Below, in pieces: positions 6,664 through 17,000 of a DNA stretch of 32,543 nucleotides (position 1 is the stretch's first letter; each line of letters opens with the position of its first letter). Location of the stretch: positions 1 through 32,543 of the forward strand of contig JAKQJD010000059.1 of NCBI GenBank assembly GCA_029561355.1, read 5' to 3'. Both the position numbers and the translations under genes were made by a program. This stretch comes from Bacteroidota bacterium (lineage in GTDB: Bacteria > Bacteroidota > Bacteroidia > Chitinophagales > Saprospiraceae). The notes beneath the pieces are model-generated. The model ran no database searches. It was not told where the DNA came from and saw nothing but the letters and a program-made list of their open reading frames with translations.

Positions 6664-7986
6664 ATGGCGCGCGTTGAACTCGTAATGCCCAAAATGGGCG
6701 AAAGCATTATGGAAGCCACCATTCTCAAGTGGCGTAAAAAAGCCGGGGACCGCATCGAGCTCGATGAACCGGTGCTCGATATCGCTACCGACAAGGTAGA
6801 CAGCGAGGTTCCTTCCCCTGTGGCCGGCATTCTGGTAGAAATACTTTTCCAGGAAAATGACGTCGTTCCGATCAACAAGGTGATCGCCGTGATCGAAACG
6901 GATGCAGCCAGTGCACAACCTGCCGCTTCGCCTGCTGTAAGCCAGCCTGCGCCTTCCAATGGTCAGAACGAGGCCGCCGCAGTGCCTTATATGCCGGCTA
7001 CCGCTGCTGTCGCCGCTCCGGCTGTAAGCGTCGGCGGATCAGCCCGGTTCTACTCGCCGCTGGTGAAAACCATTGCAAAAGAAGAGCAGATTGGCCAGGC
7101 AGAACTCGATACCATTCCAGGCTCGGGCCATGACGGCCGCGTCACCAAAAAAGACATGCTCGCTTACGTTTCCGGGCGACAAAAAGGAAGCAGCACTGCC
7201 GTGCCCGCTGCGCCCGCCGTTTCGGCCCCCGCCACAGCCCCCGCTGTACCGCAGTCGCCGGCCGTGAGCATCAGCGGCAATGTTGAAATTGTGGAAATGG
7301 ACCGCATGCGCAAACTCATCGCCGACCACATGGTGATGAGCAAACACACGAGTCCGCACGTCACTTCTTTTGTAGAAGTAGACGTCACCAACATGGTCAA
7401 CTGGCGCAACAACGTCAAGGAGAAATTCAAAAAACAATACGGCGAGAATATCACGTTCACGCCGATCTTCATCGAGGCCGTCGTACGGGCTATCCGCGAT
7501 TTCCCGATGATCAACGCTTCCATTGACGGCACCCGCATCATCATTAAAAAGGACATCAACATCGGCATGGCCGCGGCGCTGCCTTCCGGCAACCTGATCG
7601 TACCTGTCATCAAAAATGCCGACACGCTCAACCTGATCGGACTCAGCAAACAGGTGAACGAACTCGCCGCCCGCGCCCGCCAGAACCAGTTGAAACCCGA
7701 AGAAATTCAGGGCGGTACGTTCACCCTGACCAACGTAGGTACGTTCGGAAACGTAATGGGCACACCGATCATCAACCAGCCGCAGGTAGCCATTATGGCC
7801 GTCGGCGCCATTCGCAAAAAGCCGGCCGTGCTCGAAACGGAATACGGAGACGTGATCGCGGTGCGCCAGATGATGTTCCTGTCACTGTCGTACGACCACC
7901 GCGTGGTAGACGGTATGCTGGGCGGGTCGTTCCTGCGCCGGGTAGCCGATTACCTGGAGCAATTCGAAGCCAATCGGAGTATTTAG
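6664..7986 (+). CDS. 2-oxoacid dehydrogenase E2 component (dihydrolipoamide acyltransferase)
   Basis: 440 residues. Residues 2-78 form a lipoyl domain with the lipoylated Lys at 44 in DIATDKVDSEV. Ala/Pro-rich linkers flank a peripheral subunit-binding domain at about 131-170 (SPLVKTIAKEEQIGQAELDTIPGSG...GRVTKKDML). The catalytic domain runs from about 212 to the end, with the active-site HRVVDG at His412 and Asp416. E2 forms the core of a multienzyme complex and transfers the acyl group from lipoate to CoA. The single lipoyl domain with this linker style fits a branched-chain or 2-oxoglutarate type as well as a pyruvate type; no E1 or E3 gene is beside it, so the complex is not resolved. The next gene is convergent. 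Confidence 0.94.
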   Translation: MARVELVMPKMGESIMEATILKWRKKAGDRIELDEPVLDIATDKVDSEVPSPVAGILVEILFQENDVVPINKVIAVIETDAASAQPAASPAVSQPAPSNGQNEAAAVPYMPATAAVAAPAVSVGGSARFYSPLVKTIAKEEQIGQAELDTIPGSGHDGRVTKKDMLAYVSGRQKGSSTAVPAAPAVSAPATAPAVPQSPAVSISGNVEIVEMDRMRKLIADHMVMSKHTSPHVTSFVEVDVTNMVNWRNNVKEKFKKQYGENITFTPIFIEAVVRAIRDFPMINASIDGTRIIIKKDINIGMAAALPSGNLIVPVIKNADTLNLIGLSKQVNELAARARQNQLKPEEIQGGTFTLTNVGTFGNVMGTPIINQPQVAIMAVGAIRKKPAVLETEYGDVIAVRQMMFLSLSYDHRVVDGMLGGSFLRRVADYLEQFEANRSI

Positions 7987-8189
7987 GGTGTCGTGTTTGG
8001 TGTTTGGGGCGCGTTGCCTTCGGCCAATAGGGTGTTTAGTTTTTAGTGTTTCGTGTTTGGGGCGCATTGCCTTCGGCCAATAGGGGTGTTTAGTTTTTAG
8101 TGTTTCGTGTTTGGGGCGCATTGCCTTCGGTGGATTAGTAAAGCCGGGGGCAATGCGCCCCAAACACCATACACTAAACACCAAACACT
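7987..8189. repeat. Convergent-gene spacer: 54-bp direct repeats plus long hairpin
   Basis: Two copies of a 54-base unit start at 8032 and 8086 (gtgtttagtttttagtgttt...ggcgcattgccttcgg), preceded by a shorter relative at 7993. The last unit pairs with an inverted copy: 8107-8125 is exactly complementary to 8149-8167 (19-bp stem, 23-base loop), and A/C-rich sequence continues to 8188. It fills the whole space between the E2 stop and the deacetylase stop and may terminate both transcripts. It belongs to the same gtgttt/aaacac family as 1790-1872. Confidence 0.8.
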
Positions 8190-8798
8190 CTAAAGGCACT
8201 CAAAGCGCCAGTTTTTTTCCGAAAAATATTCCAGCAGCCGGGGCAGTGCGTAGCGCAGGTTGGGTTCCGCTTTCAGGCTGTCGTGCAGTACCACAATGGA
8301 TCCGGGGCGGCTGTGCCGGATAATATGCTCCAGGCATTTTTCGGGGCGCAGATTCCGGTCGAAATCGCCGCTCAACACATCCCACATCACGATCCGGTAA
8401 TTTTTGCGGAGCGCCTGCGCCTGTTCGGACAGAATACGTCCGTAAGGCGGGCGAAACAGGTTGCCCGGCACGTGTTCGGCGCAGGACTGTACATTTTGCA
8501 GGTAATCGGAAATATTTGTTTTCCAGCCGTTTAGGTGGTTGTGGGTATGATTGCCCACGGAATGGCCTTCTTCGGTGATCCGTTGAAAGATTTGCGGATG
8601 CCGCTGCACGTTTTCACCGACGCAAAAGAATGTGGCGCGCGCGCCTGCAGAGCCGAGCGTATCCAGCACCCAGGGTGTCACCCCCGGAATAGGGCCATCG
8701 TCGAACGTCAGGTATAACACATTGTCCGCCGTCGGTACGCGCCAGGTAAAGCCTGGTAGCAAACGTTGTACGATAGCAGGTGTTTTAACTAAATACAT
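8190..8798 (-). CDS. Polysaccharide deacetylase (NodB homology domain)
   Basis: 202 residues, almost all NodB domain. LTFDDGP (Asp33, Asp34) supplies the catalytic base and a metal ligand; GNHTHNH (His84, His88) supplies the other two metal ligands; FRPPYGR is motif 3 and SIVVLHDS near residue 170 is motif 5. The enzyme removes acetyl from N- or O-acetylated sugars, commonly peptidoglycan or an exopolysaccharide, using Zn or Co. No N-terminal signal peptide is obvious: MYLVKTPAIVQRLLPGFTW is only weakly hydrophobic, so location is uncertain. Short relatives of this type are common in Bacteroidota. It is convergent with the E2 gene and divergent from gltX. Confidence 0.92.
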   Translation of the reverse strand: MYLVKTPAIVQRLLPGFTWRVPTADNVLYLTFDDGPIPGVTPWVLDTLGSAGARATFFCVGENVQRHPQIFQRITEEGHSVGNHTHNHLNGWKTNISDYLQNVQSCAEHVPGNLFRPPYGRILSEQAQALRKNYRIVMWDVLSGDFDRNLRPEKCLEHIIRHSRPGSIVVLHDSLKAEPNLRYALPRLLEYFSEKNWRFECL

Positions 8799-9107
8799 AT
8801 ATACAATGCAAAAAATACGAGCGCGGATGAGTTGCAGTTAAAAACCTGACTGTCAATCATTTATCGCCGTTTTATTTTTGAATATTTCCAAAAAAATTCT
8901 ACCGCACCTTGTGAAGGTTTTGCCAATTAACGACACGAAGGGTCCGCAAAAGCAGAAAACTGTTACTTTTGCTGCGGTTTATGCAAAGCGCGACGGCTGG
9001 TCATTTCGGTCGCCGCGCATTTTTTTCTCCGATAATGACCGATCGGGGCGGCAAGGTAGTTATATGGCAACATCTTTGCGGCCCGGATTTTATAGTTAAA
9101 ACATACG
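8799..9107. other. 309-base divergent intergenic region
   Basis: Lies between the deacetylase and gltX starts. Apart from the candidate promoter at 8964-8971 and a weaker CATCTTTG near 9070, I see no gene, RNA or strong hairpin. A 73-codon open frame starting at 8878 has no family character and crosses the promoter region. Confidence 0.6.
8964..8971 (+). promoter_or_regulatory. -7 promoter box TACTTTTG for gltX
   Basis: TACTTTTGC lies 137 bases ahead of the gltX ATG, implying a long leader. A one-mismatch box (CATCTTTGC) nearer the gene is an alternative. Confidence 0.4.
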
Positions 9108-10610
9108 ATGTCCGTTCGAGTAAGATTTGCTCCTTCCCCCACCGGCGCACTCCATATTGGCGGCGTGCGTACTGCCCTTTACAATTACCTTTTTGCTCGA
9201 CAACAGGGTGGCACTTTTATTCTCCGGATCGAAGATACCGACCAGGCGCGTTATGTGCCGGGCGCGGAACAATACATCATCGAGACCCTCAAGTGGGTCG
9301 GCTTGCTACCCGACGAGGGCGTCGGTTTCGGGGGCGACAAAGGCCCGTACCGGCAAAGCGACCGCAAGGAAATTTACCACAAATATGCGCACGAACTCGT
9401 GCAGCGCGGACATGCTTATTATGCTTTCGACACCCCGGAAGCATTGGACGTTCGCCGGCAGTCGGAAGACAATTTCACATACAACCACCTGACGCGCAAC
9501 GGCTTATCCAATAGCCTGACCCTGCCCGCCTCCGAAGTGGAAAGCCGCCTGCAGGCCGGCGGGCCTTTCGTGGTTCGCCTGAAAGTGGAGCCCGGCCGCC
9601 AGATACACATCAACGACCTGATTCGCGGCGACGTCATTTTTCAGAGCAGCGAACTCGACGACAAGGTGTTGTTGAAAGCCGACGGTATGCCGACGTATCA
9701 CCTGGCCAACATCGTCGACGACCACCTGATGGAGATCACACACGTGATCCGCGGCGAAGAATGGCTTCCGAGCACGGCGCACCACGTGTTGCTGTATGAG
9801 GGATTCGGCTGGTCGGATACCATGCCGCGTTTTTCGCACCTGCCGCTTATTCTGAAACCTGTCGGCAATGGCAAACTGAGCAAACGCGACGGCGCAAAAT
9901 TCGGCATCCCTGTGTTCCCGCTTGAATGGACCGGCGGCACGGCGGAAGAGAATTTCAGCGGATTCCGCGACACGGGTTTTATGCCCGAAGCGGTCATCAA
10001 TTTCCTTGCATTGCTGGGCTGGCATCCCGGCGGCGAACAGGAAATATTTACCCTGGAAGAACTGGTGCAGGCATTTTCGGTGGACCACATCAGCAAGGGC
10101 GGCGCCCGCTTCGATTACGAAAAAGCGAAATGGTTCAACCAGAAATATATCCAGGCAGCCGATAACGCCGTTCTGGCCTCTTACATCGGGCCGCTGGCAA
10201 AAAATAAAGGTTACGAAGCAACGGAGGAATACCTGCAACAGGTAGCGGGCCTGATGAAGGAACGGGTGACTTTTTTGCCCGACTTCGTTGAAACAGGATA
10301 TTATTTGTTCGAGCCGGTACGGGAATACGACCGGGAAACGTTCCAGAAGAAATGGACGCCTGCGATTGCCGTTTTTTTTAACGAACTGATCGGATTGGTG
10401 GCTACTTTTGATACTTTTAATGCCCTTGCCCTGGAAGAAGCCGTGAAGCATTTCATTCAGGAAAAAGGATTCAAGCCCGGCGACGTACTGCCGCTGCTGC
10501 GCCTCGCACTGGCAGGAACGATGAAAGGCCCGGCAGTGTTCGATATGGCGGCAGCGCTCGGCCGCGAAGAAACCGCCCGGCGTTTACGGGCGCTTACCCA
10601 ATTGCAATAA
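9108..10610 (+). CDS. gltX: Glutamate--tRNA ligase
   Basis: 500 residues, standard length for bacterial GluRS. The class I HIGH motif appears as RFAPSPTGALHIGGVRTALYNYLFA at residues 6-30, and the KMSKS motif as KLSKRDGAKFG at about residue 255. IEDTDQARYVPGAEQYI and RGEEWLPSTAHHVLLYEGFGW are further GluRS blocks; the helical anticodon-binding region occupies the C-terminal third. The enzyme charges tRNA-Glu in the cytoplasm. Ser at the second residue, together with the HIGH motif starting six residues in, fixes the start. A small charged protein follows 86 bases later on the same strand. Confidence 0.97.
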   Translation: MSVRVRFAPSPTGALHIGGVRTALYNYLFARQQGGTFILRIEDTDQARYVPGAEQYIIETLKWVGLLPDEGVGFGGDKGPYRQSDRKEIYHKYAHELVQRGHAYYAFDTPEALDVRRQSEDNFTYNHLTRNGLSNSLTLPASEVESRLQAGGPFVVRLKVEPGRQIHINDLIRGDVIFQSSELDDKVLLKADGMPTYHLANIVDDHLMEITHVIRGEEWLPSTAHHVLLYEGFGWSDTMPRFSHLPLILKPVGNGKLSKRDGAKFGIPVFPLEWTGGTAEENFSGFRDTGFMPEAVINFLALLGWHPGGEQEIFTLEELVQAFSVDHISKGGARFDYEKAKWFNQKYIQAADNAVLASYIGPLAKNKGYEATEEYLQQVAGLMKERVTFLPDFVETGYYLFEPVREYDRETFQKKWTPAIAVFFNELIGLVATFDTFNALALEEAVKHFIQEKGFKPGDVLPLLRLALAGTMKGPAVFDMAAALGREETARRLRALTQLQ

Positions 10611-10696
10611 ATAGAAGATTGCGGCAGCATTGAATGAACCCGAAAACCATTCGTGTGAAATAACCCCGTTTTTTGCATCTGAAAACTACTTGAAAC

Positions 10697-10882
10697 ATGT
10701 CCAAACAGAAAAAAGCGCCCAGTTCATCTGACAAGACTGAAAAAAAAGAAAAGGCATTGAAAAATATCGAAATCCGGGTCAATTCGCTTGGCCAGATTGA
10801 AAAGGATTTCAATATCGACGACATCAATTCCTTTCTGAACCAGACCGTTCCGGATAAAAAGTTTGAAGAAGGGGGAAATTGA
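10697..10882 (+). CDS. Small charged hypothetical protein (61 aa)
   Basis: 61 residues: a Lys/Ser/Glu-rich N-terminal 20 residues (MSKQKKAPSSSDKTEKKEK), probably disordered, then a compact segment ALKNIEIRVNSLGQIEKDFNIDDINSFLNQ that looks like a real fold, and a charged tail. There is no signal peptide or membrane segment, so it is cytosolic. It lies between gltX and the giant surface-protein gene on the same strand. The segment NIEIRVNSLGQIEKDFNIDDIN looks conserved rather than random, and the codon pattern matches neighbouring genes. I do not recognise a family and assign no function. Confidence 0.7.
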   Translation: MSKQKKAPSSSDKTEKKEKALKNIEIRVNSLGQIEKDFNIDDINSFLNQTVPDKKFEEGGN

Positions 10883-11078
10883 GGGAGAGGATTTGAACAT
10901 CTGACGATATAAGAAAGTGTTTCAAATACTCGAATCCTCGTATCTTCCATTACTCGCATCTCCCGATACCACATACCTGACATCTTCAGCCGTTTCTCTT
11001 TAATCCTGACAACCGAAAATATCCCTTGACAGTTGGATTGGTTTCCCCAGATCCGATCCGGTAAATGAACTCGTCCGT
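10883..11078. other. 196-base spacer before the giant gene
   Basis: Contains a short-period stretch (about 10920-10970: atactcgaatcctcgtatct and the like) resembling tcaaatcctc sequence at 28491-28520. No TAnnTTTG box was found; TTGACA occurs at 11025-11030 but its relevance in Bacteroidota is doubtful. Confidence 0.45.
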
Positions 11079-14000
11079 ATGGCAAACCGGTTACGCAAAA
11101 CTTTGCGGGCAATACCTTTTCTGTGTGGTATTTGTTTAAGCCTATTCCCCGCCCGACATCTGGTAGCCCAGAGTAACTATTTTAATGTCCCGCCGCTTAC
11201 CCAGCCGAACCTATCCGTTGGCGCCAATTGCACTGCTACGCTACAGGGCAACATAACGCCCCCTGTTGTGACGTCCACGATCGGAGCCACGATCACAGTG
11301 TCTATGTTTGATCCGATCGGGTCGGGCTACCCCCTGAATGATGTATGGCCCGTCGGAACCGGTATTCCGGTCGTGTGGTACGTGGAAGACGACCAGGGGC
11401 ATTCATACAGTTTTAACTACCTGCTGGTGCATACGGTGGACACTACGCCACCGGTATTCGACCTCACCGGCGTTTCCAATCCCTTGTTTTTGAGTTCCGT
11501 TGTGCAGGTGCCGCCGCTCGGGCCCCTGCCGGCTACGGACAACTGTACTGCCAGCAATAACCTGACCCAAACCTTTACGGAAACTCCGCGCCCCGACACC
11601 TGCGATGCGGGGTCTTTTACCCGCACCTGGCGCGTAACCGACCAGTCGGGCAATACCACCACATTTACCCAAACCATACAGATCACGGTAGACAACCTGT
11701 CGCCGATCATTATGGCGCCGTTTCCGGCCAATGGCTCTTCGCCCTGTGAAGATCTGCCCGGCGCTTACCAGACCTGGCTGGCTACTCAAACCGCAAATTT
11801 TAATGCAACCGACCCTTCCGGCATTCTTTCGCTGACCAATAACGCACCTGTCGATTTTCCTGCCGGATGCCCCGGACCTGTGACGGTCACTTTCGTGGCG
11901 AAGGACAATTGTTTGTTGGTCACTTTCCGGACTGTAACTTTTTCCACTTCCGATACCGAGGCGCCACAGGTAACGACGGCGCCGAAAGATACCGTGGCCT
12001 ATTGCGCGGTCAACGGCAGCCAGATAACCCGCCTGGGCGAATGGATCAATACGCGTGGGTATTCACAAATCAGCGACGCGTGTACCGGCGTTACTTTTCG
12101 CACCGAAATCGACGGCTCTCCGGTAGATTCGGCGCAAATCGTAGCCGCTTTGCTGGCCTCCTACGCAAACGGTTGTAACACCGATACGATTGGCAGTCAA
12201 ATTTTTAACAAGGTCCGCGGCCTGGTTACCGTCGATTGGTATGCAGCAGATGCCTGTGGCAACGAAACGTTTGCCGGGCAATCCACTTTCGGGGTAATCG
12301 ACACGCTGCCCCCCGTCATTACCGGCGTGAATGTGACGGAAGAATGCGGCGCTACGGCACAGGACAATTCTGCCCTCCAGAGCTGGATCAATGCGCATGG
12401 GAACACCACGATTACCGACGAATGTTCGGAAATTTCGTGGGCCAATTTCACGTTCGTCACCTCCACCGGCCAGTCCGGAACGGGACTTTTCAACAGCGGC
12501 CCCTACCCGCAGGTACAGGCGCACAATTGCAACTGGTGGGCAGACGTCACTTTCCGCGCTTTCGACGGCTGCGGCAACCTGGGCCTGAAAACCCTGCGCT
12601 TTCAAATTGAAGATAACACCGATCCGGTGATCGCCGGTTTCCAGGACACCATCATGCTGGCCTGCCCGAATCCGGTGCCAACGCTTTCCACACAATTCGT
12701 ATCCGACAATTGTGATACGAGTCTCGTTATTGGAAATACGATCGTACGCTCCGATTCCCTGTGCGACGGATCGTACACCATGACTGTCACCTGGTCGGCC
12801 ACCGACGACTGCGGAAATACGGGTATCGCCGTTCAGACGGTGCTGGTTCGCGACACCATTGCACCGATTTTCACACTGGTTCCGGCAAACAAAACATTCC
12901 GCTGCGATACGTTCTTATTGCCTGCCGTTCCGGTAATGGGTGTCGATATCAACGCCACCGACAATTGCAGCCCGGTAACCGGCATCACCACCCAAACCGT
13001 TTCCAACCAAAATCCCGACCCGAATACTTGCGGATACTATACCTACCAGATTACACGCACATTTACCGCCACCGATGAATGCAACAATACCCGGACTGCG
13101 ACACAGGTGATTTCTGTAGTGGATAGCCTCGGGCCGGTTTTTGCCGGATATACCGACACGACCGGCGTGTGCGACGTGGCGCCCGTGTTGCCAATCCCCA
13201 TAGCCACCGACGCCTGTAGCGGCATAACTGCCACGCCCGACACCGTCAGCGTGGTCACCACACCCGGCCTCTGCCCGAATTCCTACACTTTGACCATTAC
13301 CTGGATTGCGCGGGACGTTTGCAACAATAGCAGCACGTTTACACAAAATATTGCCATTTCCGACACCGTACGGCCGGTGCTGACGAATATTCCGCCCAAT
13401 GTGACAGTGTCTTGCGATGCCATCCCGTTGGCTCCGAACGTGAGCACATTCAATGCAACGGACAATTGCGACAATGCCGTGGACGTCACGCTGCTTGAAA
13501 CGGAATTGCGGAACCCCGACCCGAACAACTGCGACCACTGGACCAATTACGTGATCCGCCGCGAATGGACGGCAACCGACAATTGTGGAAACACCAGAAA
13601 GTACACACAAAATATTCTTATTCAGGATAATACGCCACCGCAACTGGTGGCGCCGGCAGCACTGGCGCTGCCCAATGACCCGGGCGAATGCGGGCGGGAT
13701 TTTACCATACCGCCTCCTGTTTCCGTGTTCGACATTTGCACTTCACTGCCTGTGCCCGTCGTGCTGCGGGATACGGTCATGCTGGTAAAATCTGCCCCCG
13801 GTCTGCCCGGGGAAACCCCAGTCGACACCGTCGTTTTTCAGTGGAATGCACTAAATATTGCACCCGCCGAGCCGGTAACGGGAAGCGCTGCACTGCGCAT
13901 TTATCTCGACAATGCCGATGCGGACTTGTCTACAGAAACTTTCACCATTCTGGGTGAAAACAATACCCCGCTGGGTATTACTACACTTGTGACGCCTGCA

Positions 14001-17000
14001 CAATGCGGTTCCGGCTTTACGGATGTGACGATTCCGGCAGCCCTGTTGAACAACTGGCTGCAAGACGGCATACTTACCCTGCGGCTGGCGCCCAATAATT
14101 CGGGTGGAGATGCTGTCAATGCCGTTTGTATGGGTGGCAGTTTTGCACGTGCGCAACTCCAGTACACATTTGCCGATCCGCAGGTACCGGTTGCCCTGAA
14201 ATTCAGCCTGGATGCGAGCCCCGCCCAGCCTTTTCCGGCAGCGGCGCCGTTCTTTTTAGCGCCGGGGCTACACACCATTGTGTATACCGCTACGGATTGT
14301 GCCGGAAACGAAGTGACCGCTTCTTCGACCGTTACGGTAAGTGACCAGGAACCGCCGGTCATTACGCCGCCGCCGACACAAACCGCTTATTTGCAGGCCG
14401 GTGAGTGCGAAACGGTGGTGACTTTGCCATTTCCCGCAATTTCCGACAACTGCGACGTATCGGGCAGCCTGACGCAGGCTTCGGCTATTTTGCCGCTGAA
14501 ATTTTCCAATGATCCGAATGCGGGGCTGATCCCGAACATGGTCACGCTGACTATCTCCGGGCTTGTCCCGAATGCTGTTAGCGGAGGCGTGTTGAAAATC
14601 CGTCATAAAGGCGACAACGATCAGGTAGGCGAGTTTTTTAAAGTGTTGGATGAAAACAATGTGCCCCTCCCAAACACCAGTTATGGTACGGTTGCCGGCG
14701 TATGCACGGAATTTCATGAAACGCTTATCACCGTTTCCGCCGCGCAAATCAACAACTGGGCGGCCAACGGCACTACGACGATCAAACTGGTGGCCAACAA
14801 TGAAGCGGGCACCTTTTTCGAGTTTATCGGTCCTTGCGGCCCGCTGATGCCCGACCAAACCGACGGCATCAGCCGCATACAGGCCGTGCTGGAATACAGT
14901 TTCGCGGTAGTGACCTATGAAATTCGCAACAGTGCCGATCAGTTGGTACAAACAGGCGGACTCAACGGCGGGGAAACGAATGTCGTTCTTTCGCCGGATA
15001 CCTACTCGGTCGATTACCTGACCAGCGACGTGCACGGTCTGGAGGGCAGCACTACTTATCAGTTAAATGTGCTCGACACCATCCGGCCGACAGCCATTTG
15101 CCAGCCCACGACGATTTACGTAAATCCTTCCGGCGCTCCGGGTTCCAATTATACGCTGTTGCCTTCGGAAATCGACAATGGAAGTACGGACAATTGCCCG
15201 GGCTCGCTGATTTTCCAGTTGTCGCCTAACGTGTTTACCTGCGCCCAGGCGTCGAATAATTTCAATGTGACGCTGACGGTGACGGATAGTTCGGGTAATT
15301 CCGCTTCCTGCACCACCATCGTGCGGGTGGAAAACGCCCTGCCAATGCCCACGTATTCTCCGGTCTGCGAAGGTGGCGTATTGCAGTTGATGGCCAACCC
15401 GCCGGCGGCAGCGCCCAACGCGTTTACCTATTTGTGGAACGGGCCGAATGGTTATATGAGCACTTCGCAAAACCCCATCCGTAACCCGGCCCAGCTAAGT
15501 CATGAAGGGCTTTATTCCGTAAAAATCACCGGCCTAACCGGGTGTATGTCAACTGGATTCGTGACCGTAGACCTCACGAACCTGCCCAACCAGCCGATGC
15601 TGAGTGTGACGAATTCTACTTTGTGTAGCGGCGATAATATTGTGCTGACGACTCCCACTTACCCTGGTGGGAGCCCGCTGTACCAGTGGTTTCTGGGAGT
15701 GCCCGGGAATTCCGTTTTGCTGGCAACATTGCCGCTCCCGACTTTTACCTTGTCGGAGGCAGACTCGGGTGCCTACCAGTTTTACGTAAAAGTATCAGCA
15801 TCCGGTTGCCTTTCATTGAATTCGGAAGTATTGACTGTAATTGTTTCGCCCCGTCCAACTGCACAACTCGATCAGGAGGTCATCAACGTTTGTGAAGGCC
15901 AGCCAATCATTCTGGGAACACCTTCTACGGGTACCGGTATGACGTACCACTGGACCGGACCAGGCGGGTTTGAATATTTTGTCCAAAATCCGCCGCCCAT
16001 TCTGAGCGCGGCTCCCTTCAATGCAGGTACGTATACATTGGTAGTAACCCAAAACGGATGCGTATCCAAACCGGCCACGGTGCAGGTAATTGTGCGGCCC
16101 AAACCCGCCAAACCTTTCCTGAGCGGCTCCAACCAGGTGTGCGAAGGCGCCAATATCACTTTGCTGGCGAGCACACCTACGGCAGCGCAATACGTATGGC
16201 AGGCGCCCAACCAGTCTCTAACAAATACCACCGTCAATTCGCTGGCCCTGCCGGGTGTGATGGTGTCCGATTCCGGCGCCTGGAAAGTGCGGGTTGTGCA
16301 GCAAGGATGCCTGTCCGACTGGTCAGATTCACTCTTCATCCGCATTCAGCAGTACCCGGACGTAACGGGCGCTGCTACCCTAAACCCGATTTGCGCAGGC
16401 GGTATCCTGAATTTGCAGGGAAATGCAAATATCAGCAACCTGAACTGGTGCTGGACCGGGCCTTCGCCTTTCATCAGTTATCAGCAATTCGTCACCATCA
16501 CGCCGGCAGTTGCAGGTATGTACAAGGTAGTGGGCAAAACCAGTTTCGGCTGCTCCGACTCCGCCTTTGTGAACGTACAGGTCATTCAGGCGCCTGTGAT
16601 TGACACCATCATTTACACTGCGCCCATCTGTTCCGACGGTTCCACGGATGCTGTGCTGACGCCGATGGTGAGTTCGTCGAACGGCCCGTTTACCTACGAA
16701 TGGGTAGGCCCGAACGGGCTGGTTATTTCCAGCGCGCAGGTGCTGGTCATTCCGGATGTTACTACCACCAACAATGGACCATATAAACTGACTGTCAGGG
16801 ACGTACACGGCTGCACGTCCGTTTCCAAAACGACGACAGTCAACGTCGGTCCTCCCCTGGTTATTCCGCTGTTGAACCAGCATTTACCAGTTTGCGTGGG
16901 AACTCCTGTAACCATTTCCGTCACCAATGCCGGGCAGTACAACCCGAGCGCCAAATTCATCTGGGTGCGGCCCAACGGCGATACGCTGACCACGCAGTCT

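Noticed and set aside
7987..8189. Possible CRISPR array (regular repeats)
   Set aside because: Only two full units, spacing without unique spacers, and the units form an inverted structure; no cas genes nearby.
8878..9099. 73-codon open frame upstream of gltX
   Set aside because: Crosses the candidate gltX promoter, has no family character, and its end runs into the gltX leader.
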